From Haematococcus lacustris (lineage: Eukaryota > Chlorophyta > Chlorophyceae > Chlamydomonadales > Haematococcaceae), in assembly GCA_030144725.1 (NCBI GenBank), contig JASKMD010000003.1, positions 6,958,381 through 7,022,380 of the forward strand: 64,000 nucleotides of DNA, written 5' to 3'. Below, in pieces: positions 52,087 through 64,000 of the stretch. The notes beneath the pieces were generated by a model. That model did no database searches. It saw only the letters and a program-made list of their open reading frames with translations, and had not been told where the DNA came from. A program made the translations under genes and the position numbers. Numbering within the stretch: the stretch's first letter is position 1; the number at the start of each line of letters is the position of its first letter.

Positions 52087-55000
52087 TCAAATACGCTGAT
52101 CAGGCCTGTATGGCTCTGAGATTCTGACCCACTGGCCTGCCATGCCGCGCCTGTTCCAGTCTGCCATCTTGGGCCCAATGCCCTCATCCTGGATGGGCTG
52201 AAACAACCCATGGTACAAGTCCCCCAGCTCAGAGGTGTTCATGGTGGTGTTGTCAGCCACTGTGTCAGGCCGGCCAAAGCCATACAGCCTGGCGCAGCAC
52301 GAGCCAGCCACCCCCACGTTGCCAGCATGCACTGTGTTGCCTCGGAACAGCACCAGCTGCCCAGCCTTCACCTGGACCTCTGTGCCCAGTTGATGTGGCA
52401 AGGTCAGGGCCAGGGCATCCATGTCCTTCACTTCCACCACTTGCTTCTGACCATCAGCCGTCCGCCGGCAATGGGCTGCAGCCAACCGGGACAGTTTGTG
52501 GCTGCCCATGTAGGCAACCAGGGGAAAGTCCTGGAGAGCCAGCAGGAACACCAGGCCGTCATCCATCCCTGGGCCAACAGGGAGGAAGTCGGTGTGGGGA
52601 GCCTGGGCCTGAGCCAGCTGCTGGGCCAGTGTAGTCACCATGTTCCCATTCCTGTTTAGGCGACGCTGCCAGGTGGGGTCAGTGATGATGGTAGCTAGGG
52701 CGTTCAGGGGGCGGCCCAGCAGCTGCCTCAGCACCGGCTGCAGGAGTGTGAGGTACTGGGCCAACACCTTCTTGGCCTCATCCACCTGCAAACACACCCA
52801 GAGTGCTGTCTATTGTGCTTCATGCAACCCTGAATTTAGGTAAGTTAGTAAATGCCTCTGTCGCAATGGTGATGTACTACTGCTGTTGCTTGTGTCATCT
52901 GCTGCACACCTTAATCTATCTGTCTCTCACCTCCTTCTTCTTTTCTGCTATCAGCGCGCTGTACACCGCCGCGTTATATGTGTCTGACAACAGCTGTAGG
53001 GATGTGTCTAGGTCTCCACTGCTGTTCTTGTCCGACTTGGCCAACACCACCTGCACCCTCTGGCCAGTGCCATACTGTGTCTTGCTGTTGGCACTGACCG
53101 AGCTGAAGACCATGTGGTTATAGACCCTGGTGATCAAGATGCTGGCCGCAACCACCGCTGCCATATCTATGGCTAGCTGTGGCAGCTGAAAGATTGTCAG
53201 GCCATTAGCTAGAGCTGCTAGGCGACACTGCTCTAGCTCATGAGGCTGGTAGACATCCCCTGTGTATGGCAGCAAGGTGGGCAGCTGATACACCATTCCC
53301 TGCGTGTAAGGTAGCAATGCACGACATGCTCACAAGCATACCGTCACTAGTGGTACATATCAGCTAGTTATGCCTTTCGTACCTGCTTATCCTTGGGAAA
53401 CCGCACTGCTCCTCCATGCAGCAGTGTGCCTCCGGTGCTTGACTGCAAACACAATCCACACATATCCTACTAGACCACAGCTGGAGTCAGTGAAACCCTG
53501 CACTAGGTTAGTGAAGCCCTGCACTCGGTTAGTGAAACCCTGTGCTATGTCAGCGTAACAGTGCACACTGTTTAAACCTGTTGTAGGCTACTAGTAGCTG
53601 CTCACCTGCTCTCCTGACTGGCCACCCCCAGTCAAGGCTGTGTTTGCCAACACGTCAAGCCGCCTTCTGCCCTTCAGCTCATCCTACATTCAGTGTGGTC
53701 GTTGACAAGTTGTAAATGCTGTTATGCCTCTTTTGCAGCTTGGGTCTCACCTCCAATCTGTTCACTGTGTCCTGCACGTTGTCCACCTTCAGAATCAAAG
53801 ACTGTATGAGGGCCTGCAATGGCAAATGAAGCAATGGGGTATCTGAGCCACTGTCACACTGCATTATGATGCTGTCTTGCTCCTATGTGCTGTAATGTTG
53901 TGATCCTACCTGATCCTCGGCAGGTCTCGGCCTCTTGGACGATGAGGGACCAACACCCTCCCCTCCAGGCTGCTGCTGCTCCTCTTCAGTCACCTGTCGC
54001 TGGTCCTGCTGCTGATGCTGGTGCTGCTGCCCACCTGCTGCTGTGCCTGTCGCCCAGGTGCTGGTGCCCACCTGTGGCCACTGACCTCTGCGTGTCTGGC
54101 GGTGGTGCTGCACTGGCGGATGGTGCTGATGCTGCCCTCCTGCTGCTGGTGTAGGCAACAGGGGAATGGAGGGGGCAAGTCTGAGTTGCACACGTGCTGA
54201 TGGTGCACGCCGCAGGACAGGTGAGAAGGCAAGGCTCCGCTGCACACCTGCAGGCAGGGCAGTTCCTAGGCCTGTGGTGGGGGCCTTCAATCCAGGTACA
54301 CCCGCTGTCGGTGTGGCGGGGGGCTGTCGCACAACCGCTGCTGAGGCTGGCTGTTGGACAGGGGTTGGGGCTTGGTGCTGCTGCACACCTGCTGCTGGGG
54401 CTGGCTGTGGGGCAGGGGAGGGGGCAGGGGGCTGCTGCACACCTGCTGCTGGGGTTGGCTGTGGGGCAGGGGAGGGGGCAGGGGGCTGCTGCTCACCTGC
54501 TGCTGGGGCTGACTGTGGGGCAGGGGTGGGGGCTGGAGATGGAAGGGGAGGGGTCTGCTGCACTCCTGCTGCTGGGGCTGGCTGTGGGGCAGGGGTGGGG
54601 GCTGGAGAGGGAAGGGGAGGGTTCTGCTGCACTCCTGCTGCTGGGGCGGGCTGTGGGGCAGGGGTTGGGGCTGGGTGCTGCTGCACAGCTGCTGCTGGGG
54701 CTGGCTGTGGGGCAGGGGTGGTGGCAGGGGTGTGGGCAGGGGGCTGCTACACACCTGCTGCTGGGGCTGGCTGTGGGGCAGGGGTGGGGGCAAGTGAGGG
54801 AAGGGTAGGGGGCTCTGTTCCCAACACAAATTCCCCCAAAGTAGCACACTCCTTTCTACCCTGCACTTCACAGAGGTACACATAATCTGTGTCTCCTTGA
54901 CTCTTCATCTCCGCATCTGCACATGATAGTTAACAGAAACATGAATGCATGGATACCTTGACGGCCTGCTGGCAACTAGTCAGCCAACTAACACATCACC

Positions 55001-58000
55001 TTTCTTGTATGTGTCCCACAAGCTAGCGAACGGCTTTAACCCCTCAGGGGGACTGGCTTCTTGTATGCCTTTGAAATGGTCGTTGAAGTAGGCGTAGTAC
55101 TTGTTCCACTTGAGCAGTTTTGGGGAACCTGGTTGGGGGTACTTCTGTGCAACCAATTTCCAGGTCCTGTATTGCAAACAAGGCACACACTTGGGCACGT
55201 CCTCATGAGAATTGGGGTGCATGGGCACTCACTTGTCCACTATCGCCTCTGTGTTACTCTGTGTGGCCATATCACAGGGCACAACTGTTTTGGCCACGCA
55301 AAATCCACAACACACATCACGCCAGGGGTCATTCATGCTGGCCAGGCCTGTCCCATCCTACATGCAAGTAGCCATCGTGGATGAGTGTAGTGCTACCGAT
55401 GTGGCGTGTAAGGCTAGATTTTGCTTTTTACCTGGTTGCGGGGGCTGCATCGCGCCAGGAAGTTAATCATGTCAACGGCGACTTCTTGCAATGCCGCATT
55501 GCCAGCTGCTGCTGCTGCCATTGTGCGTAGCCTTGATAGTGTGCGCGTGGCCACAATGGACTTTCGAATGTCTAGCCAAGCAGCATGGGTTCAACATCAC
55601 TACAAACCTGAGGCACTGCTTGCATCAACCCAGTGTTCAGTTTTGTCGCGTGTTATGCCTCCTTCGGGTATTTGTGAACACTATCTAGACACCTAAATCC
55701 CTTTACACGGGGTCACTGAAACCTTGCACACGGTCCATGCAACCCTGCACTAGGTCTATGAAACCCTTTGCTAGGTCACAAAACCTCGTGCAAGGTTTGA
55801 ATAGCCTAGTCGTCAGTCGGTGTCCTGCACCTGGTGCCCTGCCTTGTTCATGGCTCATTCATTCTCATTGTCAATGTACGACATGACTATGATACCATGA
55901 ACCACTTGCATCTTATCAATCAAACAAGTCACTGCGTGCTGCTGCCGCTGCCACTGCTGCATCTGCTTCTGCTTCTGCTGCTGCCACTGCCTCTGCTACT
56001 GCCCCTGCCCCTGCCTCTGCCCCTGCTGTGCCGGGTGCCACAGGCCCAGCCCCTGCCACAGGCCCAGCCCCTGCCACAGGCCCAGCCCCTGCCACAGGCC
56101 CAGCACCTGCCACAGCTCCTGCTGCCCCTGCTGCCCCTGCTGCCACCACTGCCCCTGCCCCTGGCCTTGCTAATGACACAGCCCCGGCCCCTGCCCTGCC
56201 CCTGCCCCTGTAGCTGTTCTTGCTCTTGACCTTGGCAGCTGCTTTGCCCCCTCGGCGAGGGGATGCCGCTGGGCCTGCCTGCTGCCCTGCACCGCTGGCA
56301 TCCTGCAGCTCCAGCAACAGCTTCGCCTTGTACTCCACAAGCCGGGTCTTGGTCGTCAACTGCACACAACAAGGTGGCAATATGAAGCTTGGAAGGTAAG
56401 GCATGGTATGAGGTATGGTAGGGCATGGTAGGGCATGGTAGGGCATGGTAGGGTATGCACGTAAGAAGTCAGCTACTTGCCTTCCACCAGGATTGGTCCT
56501 GGGTGCTTGCCTCCAACAGCAGAGTCTTTGCCTGCGCCTCCGCCGCCTCCTGCAAAGCATCAAGCAAAGCACACATACTCGGCCAACATGTAAAATTGCA
56601 TACCTCAACTAGCATTGCAATGAGGTACATACCGGGTTTGCATTGCTGCCGCCGGGGATAGACCTTGCTAGGTCCAGGGCCACCTCGTCAAACTGGTCAT
56701 AGAATGTCTGTGACATTGCTTTCCAGGCCTTGGCAGCTTCAGGGTGCTTGCCTTCTGGCGTCTTGTCTGGTTTCTTCCAGTTCTCTGCGATCAGGGGTGC
56801 ACGCAATGTCATGGGTTAGTCCCACAGGGTTCTGGCACCACACCACAGGGTCCTGCTGCACACCTACAGGGTCCTGGCACCTCACCACAGGGTCCTGCTG
56901 ACACTCACAGGGTCCTGGCACCACGCCACAGGGTCCTGGTGACACCTACAGGGTTCTGGCACCACGCCACAGGGTCCTGCTGACCTGGGTGTGATAGTGG
57001 AACCACAGGGTCCTGGCTCCACTCACCTGAGGCTGCTTTCAGCTGAACAGCTAAGGGCAGGTATGGCTCCATGTCAGTGGGCACCACATCGTCATTGCTG
57101 AACGGGGTGCCAGCAGCCACCGCTGCTGCCTTGGCTTCCAACAGCCGGCATCCAAACTTCGACTCCCACCCCTCATCTGTCTTCTGGGCCTTTTCTGCTT
57201 GACGAGGTGTCTGCGGCTTTTTGGCCAGCTGCTTAGGAGTGGTTGGACGTCTGACCCAATCGTATGACCTGCACGTTCAAGGGTACCAGGCCGATGATGA
57301 GGACCTGTACTAATGACACAGTGGGTTGCATGCTATGGGTGCATGATGGGTGGATGCATGCTATGGGTGCATTCTATGGGTTGCATGCTATGGGTGCATG
57401 CATGCTACCCACTTTTTGAATGCCGCCAGCAACATCCAGTAGCTCAGAAAAGCCAGGTAGGTTGGGTTGGCCTTGATGAATTCCTTCCAAACGAGGCCGA
57501 TGATTGCCCGCATGGGGACATTCCACCTGGCCTCCACCGAGTTGCTGCCCAGTTTGGGGTATTCCCCTGGTGCACAGCCGGGGATGGTGTACTGCACAAC
57601 ACACATCAAGAACGTTCACTAACATTGACATCAGAGAGCAAATTGGGTTGGTTACATGGCTACACCATTCATTGCACAATCACCTGGCCCACAGAACGCG
57701 GGCACCACATCCGGATGTATTTAGGGGCGAACTTGCCCCAGAGCTTGACGGCATCATTCTGCAAGGATGCATTGGGTATAGATAACCAAGGTATAGATAA
57801 CCAAGGTGACATGGACAGTAATGACTTAAGGCTATGGTCAATTGTTGTGTGAACACTACACTAACCTCATATTTGCCCAACACGCTGAAGGGCTTGTCGG
57901 CGTTGGGTGCATGATGTCTGAACTGAAATCACATGGCAACGATGGGTCATGGTTAGCAAAGGACATTGAGGCACAGGCAACGTGGCCACAGCAAATCAGG

Positions 58001-58507
58001 CAGCATAGGCACGCAACACCATTCTCACCCGCGCATAGACGATCTTGCTGAACTCATCGGGGACCTGCTTCCCCCCTTTGCGCGACCGTTTCTTGGCTGG
58101 CCCCTGCTTCTGCTTCTCTTCCTCCCCCTCCTTCTCCTCCTCCGCCCCCTCACCCTCCTCCCCCTCATCCTCCTCCTCTTCCTCATCCTCCCCCTCATCC
58201 TCATTCTCTTCGTCTTCCTCAGCCTCATTCTCTCCCTCATCCTCCCCCTCAGCCTCCTCCTCAAGGTGCCGCCTCTTTGGTCGCTGGGCCAAAGGCATTT
58301 CATCAGAGTCCTGCCCGGAGTCAGATGGGTGAGGGGGAGCAGCCTTGGCCTGCAGCAACGATAGTTCATGGAGTTCATGAAAGCATGAAGGTGACTGCCA
58401 CGATAAGGTATCACGTTAAGCAGGCGGTAGTGAGCCACACATTACTGCACCTTCTTGGCGATGGGCTTGGTGTTTACCACCTTGGCAGCGATGGACTTGG
58501 GGGCCAT
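52087..58507 (-). CDS. transposon-borne protein with C-terminal 2OG-Fe(II)-dioxygenase-like (HxD...H) domain, 18 exons
   Basis: Exons: 58451-58507, 58029-58349, 57866-57922, 57684-57758, 57413-57591, 57027-57268, 56633-56784, 56481-56549, 55933-56359, ~55432-55514, ~55234-55357, 55000-55166, 53910-54916, 53751-53813, 53606-53683, 53383-53442, 52931-53299, 52087-52785. All phases join, about 1410 codons. Order: Lys/Pro start, long Asp/Glu run, unknown helical segments (WNVPMRAIIGLVWKEFIK; WKLVAQKYPQ), G/A-rich stretch, PAPQPAPAAGVQQ proline repeats, then a C-terminal domain with PHTDF (HxD), LALQDFPLVAYMGSHKLS, VKAGQLVLFRGNTVHAG (distal His) and ARLYGFGRPD. That is the iron- and 2-oxoglutarate-binding layout of DSBH dioxygenases such as the PhyH or TET/JBP groups; substrate unknown. 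Oddities: intron 56480-56360 has a GC donor (AAG|GCAAGT), and an in-frame TAG lies at 54747-54749 in the proline repeats. Confidence 0.75.
56821..57015. repeat. internal copy of the ACAGGGTYCTG minisatellite
   Basis: Nine to ten units within the intron between exons 57027-57268 and 56633-56784 of the dioxygenase gene, in the same orientation as the left array. Confidence 0.9.
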
Positions 58508-58723
58508 TTTCGTTTCCTAAGGTGAGGCTGCTGATGCTAAGGTTGATGACGATGAGATGGTACAAACTCGCAAGTTCGACACCGAGCGCACAGGTTAAAC
58601 ATCAAAAAGTCACTTTGTCGGCCTGCAAGCGACGCCGGGTGGGTACACTCACAGCGGGCCGCGATGGCCCAGCGGACACAATGCGACCATTTACTCTCCA
58701 GGCTTCCCAAAACACAGGCAATC
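58508..58723. promoter_or_regulatory. 216-bp bidirectional promoter region
   Basis: It lies between the divergent ATGs at 58507 (minus) and 58724 (plus), so both transposon genes should be expressed from it. No TATA box stands out. Confidence 0.65.
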
Positions 58724-61700
58724 ATGGTGAAGACAGCCTTTCAATGCCTAGTGTGCGGAGAATCAGGCAGCAAAAGAGGAATGCGCACACACTGTTCCAA
58801 GCTCCATCACCAGTTCGTGGGGGCTGAAGGCGCGAAGGCTTGGGCGGAGAGGCAGGCTATGGCGAAAGCCCTGTCCCCAAACGCTCAGCAACACACATCG
58901 CAAGAGTCGGCAGTAAGATGTCGCTTGCTGTTAGTTAGTACGCGTTGACGTACATGTGCGCATGAGGCAGCTAATGCGTGCACCTCATCGCGGACAATTT
59001 GCGCCGCAGGCCACATGTTGTCCGCATGTTGTGACGACATGTGTGCAGGGGAGCTGTGGAGATGGAGGAGGGGTGGATGAGGACGGGCAAGGAGATGGAG
59101 GAGGGGTGGCTGAGGACTGGCAAGGAGGCAGGGATCAGGCAGCCCCAGCGGGACAAGAGGGTGGCAGGATTCCAGGGGATGCATGGATGGGACAGGGAGG
59201 AGGGGACGAACAGCGTGGGAGGGGAGAGGAGGACAACAGGGGGGGACAGGGCGGAGACAGAGAAGAGGGGGGTGTAGGAGGAAGGGGAGGAGTCGACGGA
59301 GGAGGGGACGGAGGTGGTAGTGATGACAGTGGGAGTGAAGACAGTGATGAGGAAGGGGAAGGGTATCCAGGAGGTCCCGGGGGTCCAGGAGGTCCAGGAG
59401 GTCCAGGAGGTCCAGGAGGTCCAGGTGGTCCAGGAGGTCCAGGAGCTCCGGGGGGTCCAGAGGGGGAAGAAGGAGGGGGGGATGGCGCCAGGGCCCGTCG
59501 AAGCAAGGTGTTCAAGCTTGATGCCAACCTTCAACAACCCGTGTTCAGGTATTTAGAAATAACAGGAAATAGTATCACCAACAGTGAGTAGTTCTATATA
59601 GTTGTTGCTTGTCTTTGTGCATGCCATTACAGGAACTGCCCCATGACAGGCAAGGACTTGATGGAGGAGCTGAGCAGGCTGTTGGACATGAGGCTGACCA
59701 AGGAGCAGATGAAGGGGGTGTTGAAGCTGATCCGCAGGCTACTTGCAAACCAGCCTGATCTCAACCTCATCACCAGCTTCTACCAGCTTATGAGTTTGCA
59801 GGGTGTCCAACACTCAAATGAGTATGAGGTGCACGTGTGCAACGCGGGCAAGGACAACAAGGCCAACAACAAGTACTGCCCCGGCTTCACCTACCCAAAG
59901 ATACGACGGTGAGGTCAGGGGAAAGGGTGTGGATTAGGCAATGCATGCATGGCGCAAATCACATGTTGTTTGTTTGGGTCAAGGTTGCCTTCATGTGCAT
60001 GCATGCATAGGTCTGAGTGGCTCGCCCACCAGGATGACAAGTGCGACTACTGTGAGACACCTCGCTTCCATGTGGACAAGAAGAAAGGTGAAACCAATCT
60101 ACATGGGCATGGTCAATTCTAAATGACACTTGTAGAGGTATACATATGTTGTAGGCTGTCCCTTGCTTGGTTCCAGGGAGCCCACAGGAGATCACCTTGA
60201 AGCCTCGGTGGAGCATGTCTCTGTTCGGCTGGGACACAGTGGTGAAGAACATCATGGAGCGCAAGGACGTGATGACCTGGTTCAGGCGAGCTCGGGGCGT
60301 GGACCCACCTGCTGGCTCTTTCCGGGCAAGTGAGTAGGCATGGGTTGGCCTTGGCATAGAATTCACAGCATAGCCAGGTGATTAGTACAGTGACATGCAC
60401 CATACCATGATGTTGTTGTTTGGCAGGCCCTGCATGGCGAGAGATGCAGCCCAAGCTACCAGAGGTTGTGGCCACCTCCCCCAACACAGCCCACTTCATG
60501 ATTGGGGTTGACTGGATGACCATGGGCAAGAACGGCACCTGGTCAGTGGGTGTGATCCTGTTGAGGCTGCTGGATGTGCCGGCTGAGGTGTGCGGCAAGC
60601 GGGCGTGCAGCTCAGTGTTGGCCGTCATCAACGGAGGAAAGCACCAGTCTCACCTGACAGGCTACATGAAAGCCATCTGCCAGGAAGTCAGCAGGCACAT
60701 CGAGGGCCCGGGTGACCTGGGTGTGATAGTGGAGCCACACCCAGGCCCAGGTGTTGATGGTGTGGCTCCCGCCCGTGTTGAGCCTGTCCGCATCCACGGA
60801 GTCCCAGTGGTATCGATCGCTGATACCCCAGCCACGTGAGTGTGACAAGGGCCCACAGCTTGCACCAACAAATGATTCCACCACCTCCCAATCCAATCTA
60901 TCCCTATACAACTTGTACCCTGCCATGTACCACCCACAAACATATTACAACCATTGAGGAATGAATTGCGTGTTTGTGTGCATGTAGAGCCACTTTGACC
61001 AGGGGCATGGGCCACAGCGCCCTGAAGATGTGCTACAACTGCAACATCAGCAAGCCCCCCAACCCCCCTACAGAGAAGGCGCCCCTTGGCTACGACTCGC
61101 CAACGCTGCAGACCCTGCCAGGCTCCAACCGGGAGGTATGGAACACTTGACACACTCGACAGCATGTGCTATTGAAATCAGACACAAGGATCCCTTGGCA
61201 CACACCATCCATGCTTGCGGTGGCGGACTGCAGGAGTATGTGCTCATCTATGACGTGCGCATGAAGTTCACCCACGAGCAGATCATGGACCGAGGTGCCC
61301 CCTACATCCATGGGTGGTCTCAAGGCGACCCTAGGGTGGTGGGCTGCCACGCCCAGCCCCTCCTGCCCCTGCTGCTGCAACACCTGGACGCCCGGTTGGC
61401 CCACCTGGTGCCTGTGTACCACGGCTTCATGTATGGCTTGCTGAAGCACCAGCTGGAGTGGTTCATGAGTGCAGATGGCCTTCACATTGATGTGCGGCGT
61501 GAGATAGTGAAGCGTGGAGCAGCCATTCAATCCCCATCTGACTTGGGACGTGACCTTGGAGACCTTGCCAACCGCACGTAAGCCATAATCAGGTTGTGCA
61601 CTATGTCATGATCATATCACAACTGAATAACAAGGATGCTGACAATGCAAGGTGCATGTCATGACACGCTGAACAGTGCACTGGTGCTGCAATGCTTATG

Positions 61701-63399
61701 TCATCATGCAGTGGATGGCGCATGGAGGACTACAAGCACTGGTTCGTGCACTTCTCACCCATCGTGTTGCGGGGCAACCTTTTGCCAGAGCCCTACCGTG
61801 GGTTGTGGACAGCCTTGGAGGGCGCTATGCTGCACTACTTGACACCAGGTAATTTACAAACCAGCATCTACAGGCACGATCCCACTGCATGATGACTAAC
61901 TCATACTTAGCTTAGTGTATATGTCTGCCCAACTGAGGCTCGGAGAACAGCGCCACCCCTGCGGGGATGGAGGCAGGCTATGCACATCTGAAGACCTATG
62001 CAGCCAGGTTGGAGCGCTGCCGCCGTGATCCTCTGCTTCCAGCTGCGCATGGCGACAACAAGGACAAGCTGTCTGTGCCTACTGACCAAGTCTGCCCAAA
62101 TCTCCACACAACGGCCTGCAGGTGAGAGTTTAAACAGTAGCAGGCAGGCCAACCTAACCCATCAACAATGCATGCATGCTGCAGGCAGACCATGCATCAA
62201 CATGGTATCATGGCTGTGGTGTGCACAGGCTGTTCATGCAAGAGAGCAATGTGGGCAGGACATGCCTGTTTGGCGAGCTCTGGATCGAGCGTGACCTGCA
62301 TGACTTGAAGTCCATCACCACCAGCGGCATTCCTGGAGCCCAGCTGGATGCCCACATTGCCATGCGGGTGGCCGGGCATAACGCCAGCAAGAGGCTGCTT
62401 GACCGGGCTGAGCCAGAGGCACAGCAGGACTACAAGGCCCGCCTGAAGGACGAGCTGACACAGGACGGGCAGCAGGCCCTGCTGCTGGGAGCGGGCAGTG
62501 CAGAGTGCCCACTGCAGAACAGCCCGGGTGCCATGATGAGAGGCTGCATGAAGGCAGTCAAGGATCTGCAGAAAAGCGACGAGGCCACCCCGTGGCGCCC
62601 ATGGCACGTCAAGCAGGTGTTCGGTGAGGCCCTAACCGCAAGGGAGGAGGAGGAGGAAGCCAAGGAGGCTCCACGGGTCGCTGGCCTAGCACCCCCGTAT
62701 CCAGTGCGGTACTACCAGCGGGCAGACTGCAATGGCACCATTGTGTTCAGCAGTGTGTACAAACGCACCTCAGCCCGCAACAACACCTGGGTCAGCATCC
62801 CGTTCAGGCTTGATGACGACAAGTGGGCCATCTGGGCTGGCCATGTGCTGTTTTGGGTTCGTTTGGAGCACCCCAAGCTGCCTGGGGTGTTCCTACGCTT
62901 AGCAGTCAGCCGCATCTACTTGACCCGCCCTACATCCCACCCCTCATGTTTGGCAGCAACAGGTCGGGCTGTTCCCAGGCCACAGCAGGCAGCAGGAGCT
63001 GGAGCAGCGGCCAACGCAGGAGGTCAGGGGGGAGAGCCACCAGGAGACGGGGATGCAGAAGGGGCTGCTGGGCCCAGCGGTATAGGTGGGCCACAGCTGC
63101 ACAGGTCAGCAAAGCGTGGCGTGGAGCAGGCAGCAGCGGGGGCAGCCAGCACAGGTGGCGCCAGGAAGTCCCAGAGGCTCGCAGCCAGTGCATCACAGCG
63201 TCAGGCTGACCCCCTTCCACCTGTTGAGGACCGCCCGCAGCCGTCAGCCATGGGCAGCATGCACCAGGGCTATGGAGATGAGCATTGGTATATGTTTGAT
63301 GCCACCAAGATCTTCACAGTCTTTGTGACCAGCTTTGAGGATGGGGAGGGCTACGGCCGTATGTACTTTGTGCCAGCGCACAGCCTCAGCCGCAGCTAG
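58724..63399 (+). CDS. tnp2-like (CACTA/Plavaka) transposase, 11 exons, 1195 aa
   Basis: Exons: 58724-58912, 59049-59548, 59633-59908, 60011-60087, 60177-60329, 60427-60835, 60988-61135, 61234-61577, 61712-61848, 61938-62121, 62229-63399; all phases join. N-terminal C2H2 finger (C8-x2-C11-x11-H23-x4-H28). Residues 64-230 are Gly/Asp/Glu-rich with collagen-like GGPGGPGGP. Then NCPMTGKDLMEELSRLL, a CDYC knuckle, GVDWMTMGKNG (Asp ~427, candidate first catalytic residue), GYMKAICQEVSRHI, VVSIADTPAT (Asp ~531) followed by the CYNC zinc pair, YHGFMYGLLKHQ, EDYKHWFVHFSPIVLRGNLL, NLHTTACR, and FGELWIERDLHDLK (candidate Glu). The block order matches the tnp2 transposase family of CACTA/Plavaka elements. 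The C terminus is P/S/Q-rich. The exon 10 acceptor (GAG) is weak. The frame is fully open, so the element may be active. Confidence 0.8.
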
Positions 63400-64000
63400 A
63401 ACCCTGTAGGCGTGCGGCAGAACCCTGTAGAAGTGGGTCACAGGATCCTGTAGACGTGCGGCAGAACCCTGTAGTTATGTGTCGCAGGACCCTGTGGGCG
63501 TGCGGCAGAACCCTGTAGTTATGTGTCGCAGGACCCTGTAGGCGTGCGGCAGAACCCTGTAGAAGTGGGTCCCAGGACCCTGTAGGCGTGCGGCAGAACC
63601 CTGTAGACATGTGTCGCAGAACCCTGTAGGCGTGCGGCAGAACCCTGTAGACATGTGTCGCAGGACCCTGTAGGCGTGCGGCAGAACCCTGTAGAAGTGG
63701 GTCACAGGACCCTGTAGGCGTGCGGCAGAACCCTGTAGTTATGTGTCGCAGGACCCTGTAGGCGTGCGGCAGAACCCTGTAGACTAATGTCGCAGAACCC
63801 TGTAGGCGTGCGGCAGAACCCTGTAGACGTGTGTCGCAGGACCCTGTAGCCGTGCGGCAGAACCCTGTAGACTAATGTAGCAGGACCCTGTAGCTGTGCG
63901 GCAGAACCCTGTAAACAAATGTCCCTGGACCCTGTGGCCGTGCGGCAGAACCCTGTAGAAGTGGGTCGCAGGACCCTGTAGGCGTGCGGCAGAACCCTGT
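63400..64000 (-). repeat. right subterminal minisatellite array, inverted relative to the left
   Basis: It begins directly after the transposase TAG. Units (TGTAGGCGTGCGGCAGAACCC and TGTAGAAGTGGGTCACAGGA) are exact reverse complements of left-array units near 51310-51360. It continues past the window. Confidence 0.95.

Larger units (their letters stand above)
50240..64000. mobile_element. large CACTA/Plavaka-like DNA transposon (right end outside the window)
   Basis: Two divergent multi-exon genes (52087-58507 minus, 58724-63399 plus) are bracketed by the same minisatellite in opposite orientation (left about 50450-52055, right 63400 to the window end). Such inverted subterminal repeats are typical of CACTA-type elements, where they bind transposase. 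Exact TIRs and target duplication could not be fixed because the right end is cut and the left edge is degenerate. Confidence 0.7.

Noticed and set aside
50408..52099. ORFs of TGSWHHTTG / GFCRTATG type
   Set aside because: Minisatellite-derived open frames. The same units lie inverted at 63400 and in an intron.
58724..63399. KDZ (Zisupton-type) transposase
   Set aside because: KDZ elements often carry dioxygenases, but the D-TPA-(C-x2-C) block, the YKHWFVHFSPIVL block and the E block follow the tnp2/Plavaka order, and I do not see the KDZ hallmark segments.

Overview
The window is nuclear DNA of a eukaryote, most likely a chlorophycean green alga (Haematococcus/Volvocales-like; genus not proven). 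The reasons are: GC-rich genes cut by many short GT-AG introns whose phases join cleanly, a nuclear-encoded organelle-type RsmG, simple-sequence arrays in introns and intergenic DNA, short interstitial CCCTAA repeats, and a dense mixture of eukaryotic mobile elements. No bacterial operon, rRNA, tRNA or CRISPR array was seen. Two runs of exactly 500 N (8652-9151, 34152-34651) are assembly gaps of unknown real size.

Region 1 (1-18.6 kb) holds host genes: a 5' exon of a SKI8/WDR61-like WD40 protein (-), a membrane-anchored GH31 alpha-glucosidase with a trefoil domain (+, cut by gap 1), the 3' end of rsmG (+), a complete 10-exon CRAL-TRIO (Sec14-like) gene (-) and a 6-exon Q-rich coiled-coil gene of unknown function (-).

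Region 2 (18.6-34.2 kb) is a nest. After a foldback cluster, a 991-bp unit carrying the last two exons of an inositol-polyphosphate 5-phosphatase gene is present three times in tandem. A 1.95-kb TIR element sits in the second and third units, and an intact Ty3/gypsy chromodomain LTR retrotransposon (identical 236-bp LTRs, TSD CAGAG) sits inside the terminal repeat of the second TIR-element copy. A Fanzor/TnpB-like C-terminal remnant follows.

Region 3 (34.65-48.6 kb) has a Crypton-like tyrosine recombinase gene and a non-LTR retrotransposon that share the same satellite plus leader exon. Between them lie a 565-codon ORF of 38-residue repeats and several satellites, including 1 kb of (GGGCT)n. 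The LINE encodes a 2A-type peptide, two Josephin-like protease domains in tandem, an APE endonuclease and a reverse transcriptase that breaks off just after its YADD motif, at a 22-bp minisatellite.

Region 4 (about 50.2-64.0 kb) looks like a large CACTA/Plavaka-like DNA transposon. Inverted arrays of one ~21-bp minisatellite flank two divergently transcribed multi-exon genes. The + gene (11 exons, 1195 aa) is a tnp2-like transposase; the - gene (18 exons, ~1410 codons) ends in an HxD...H dioxygenase domain. The two start codons are 216 bp apart. This pair is the best candidate for an undescribed system. The LINE with 2A and tandem proteases, and the shared leader exon, come next.
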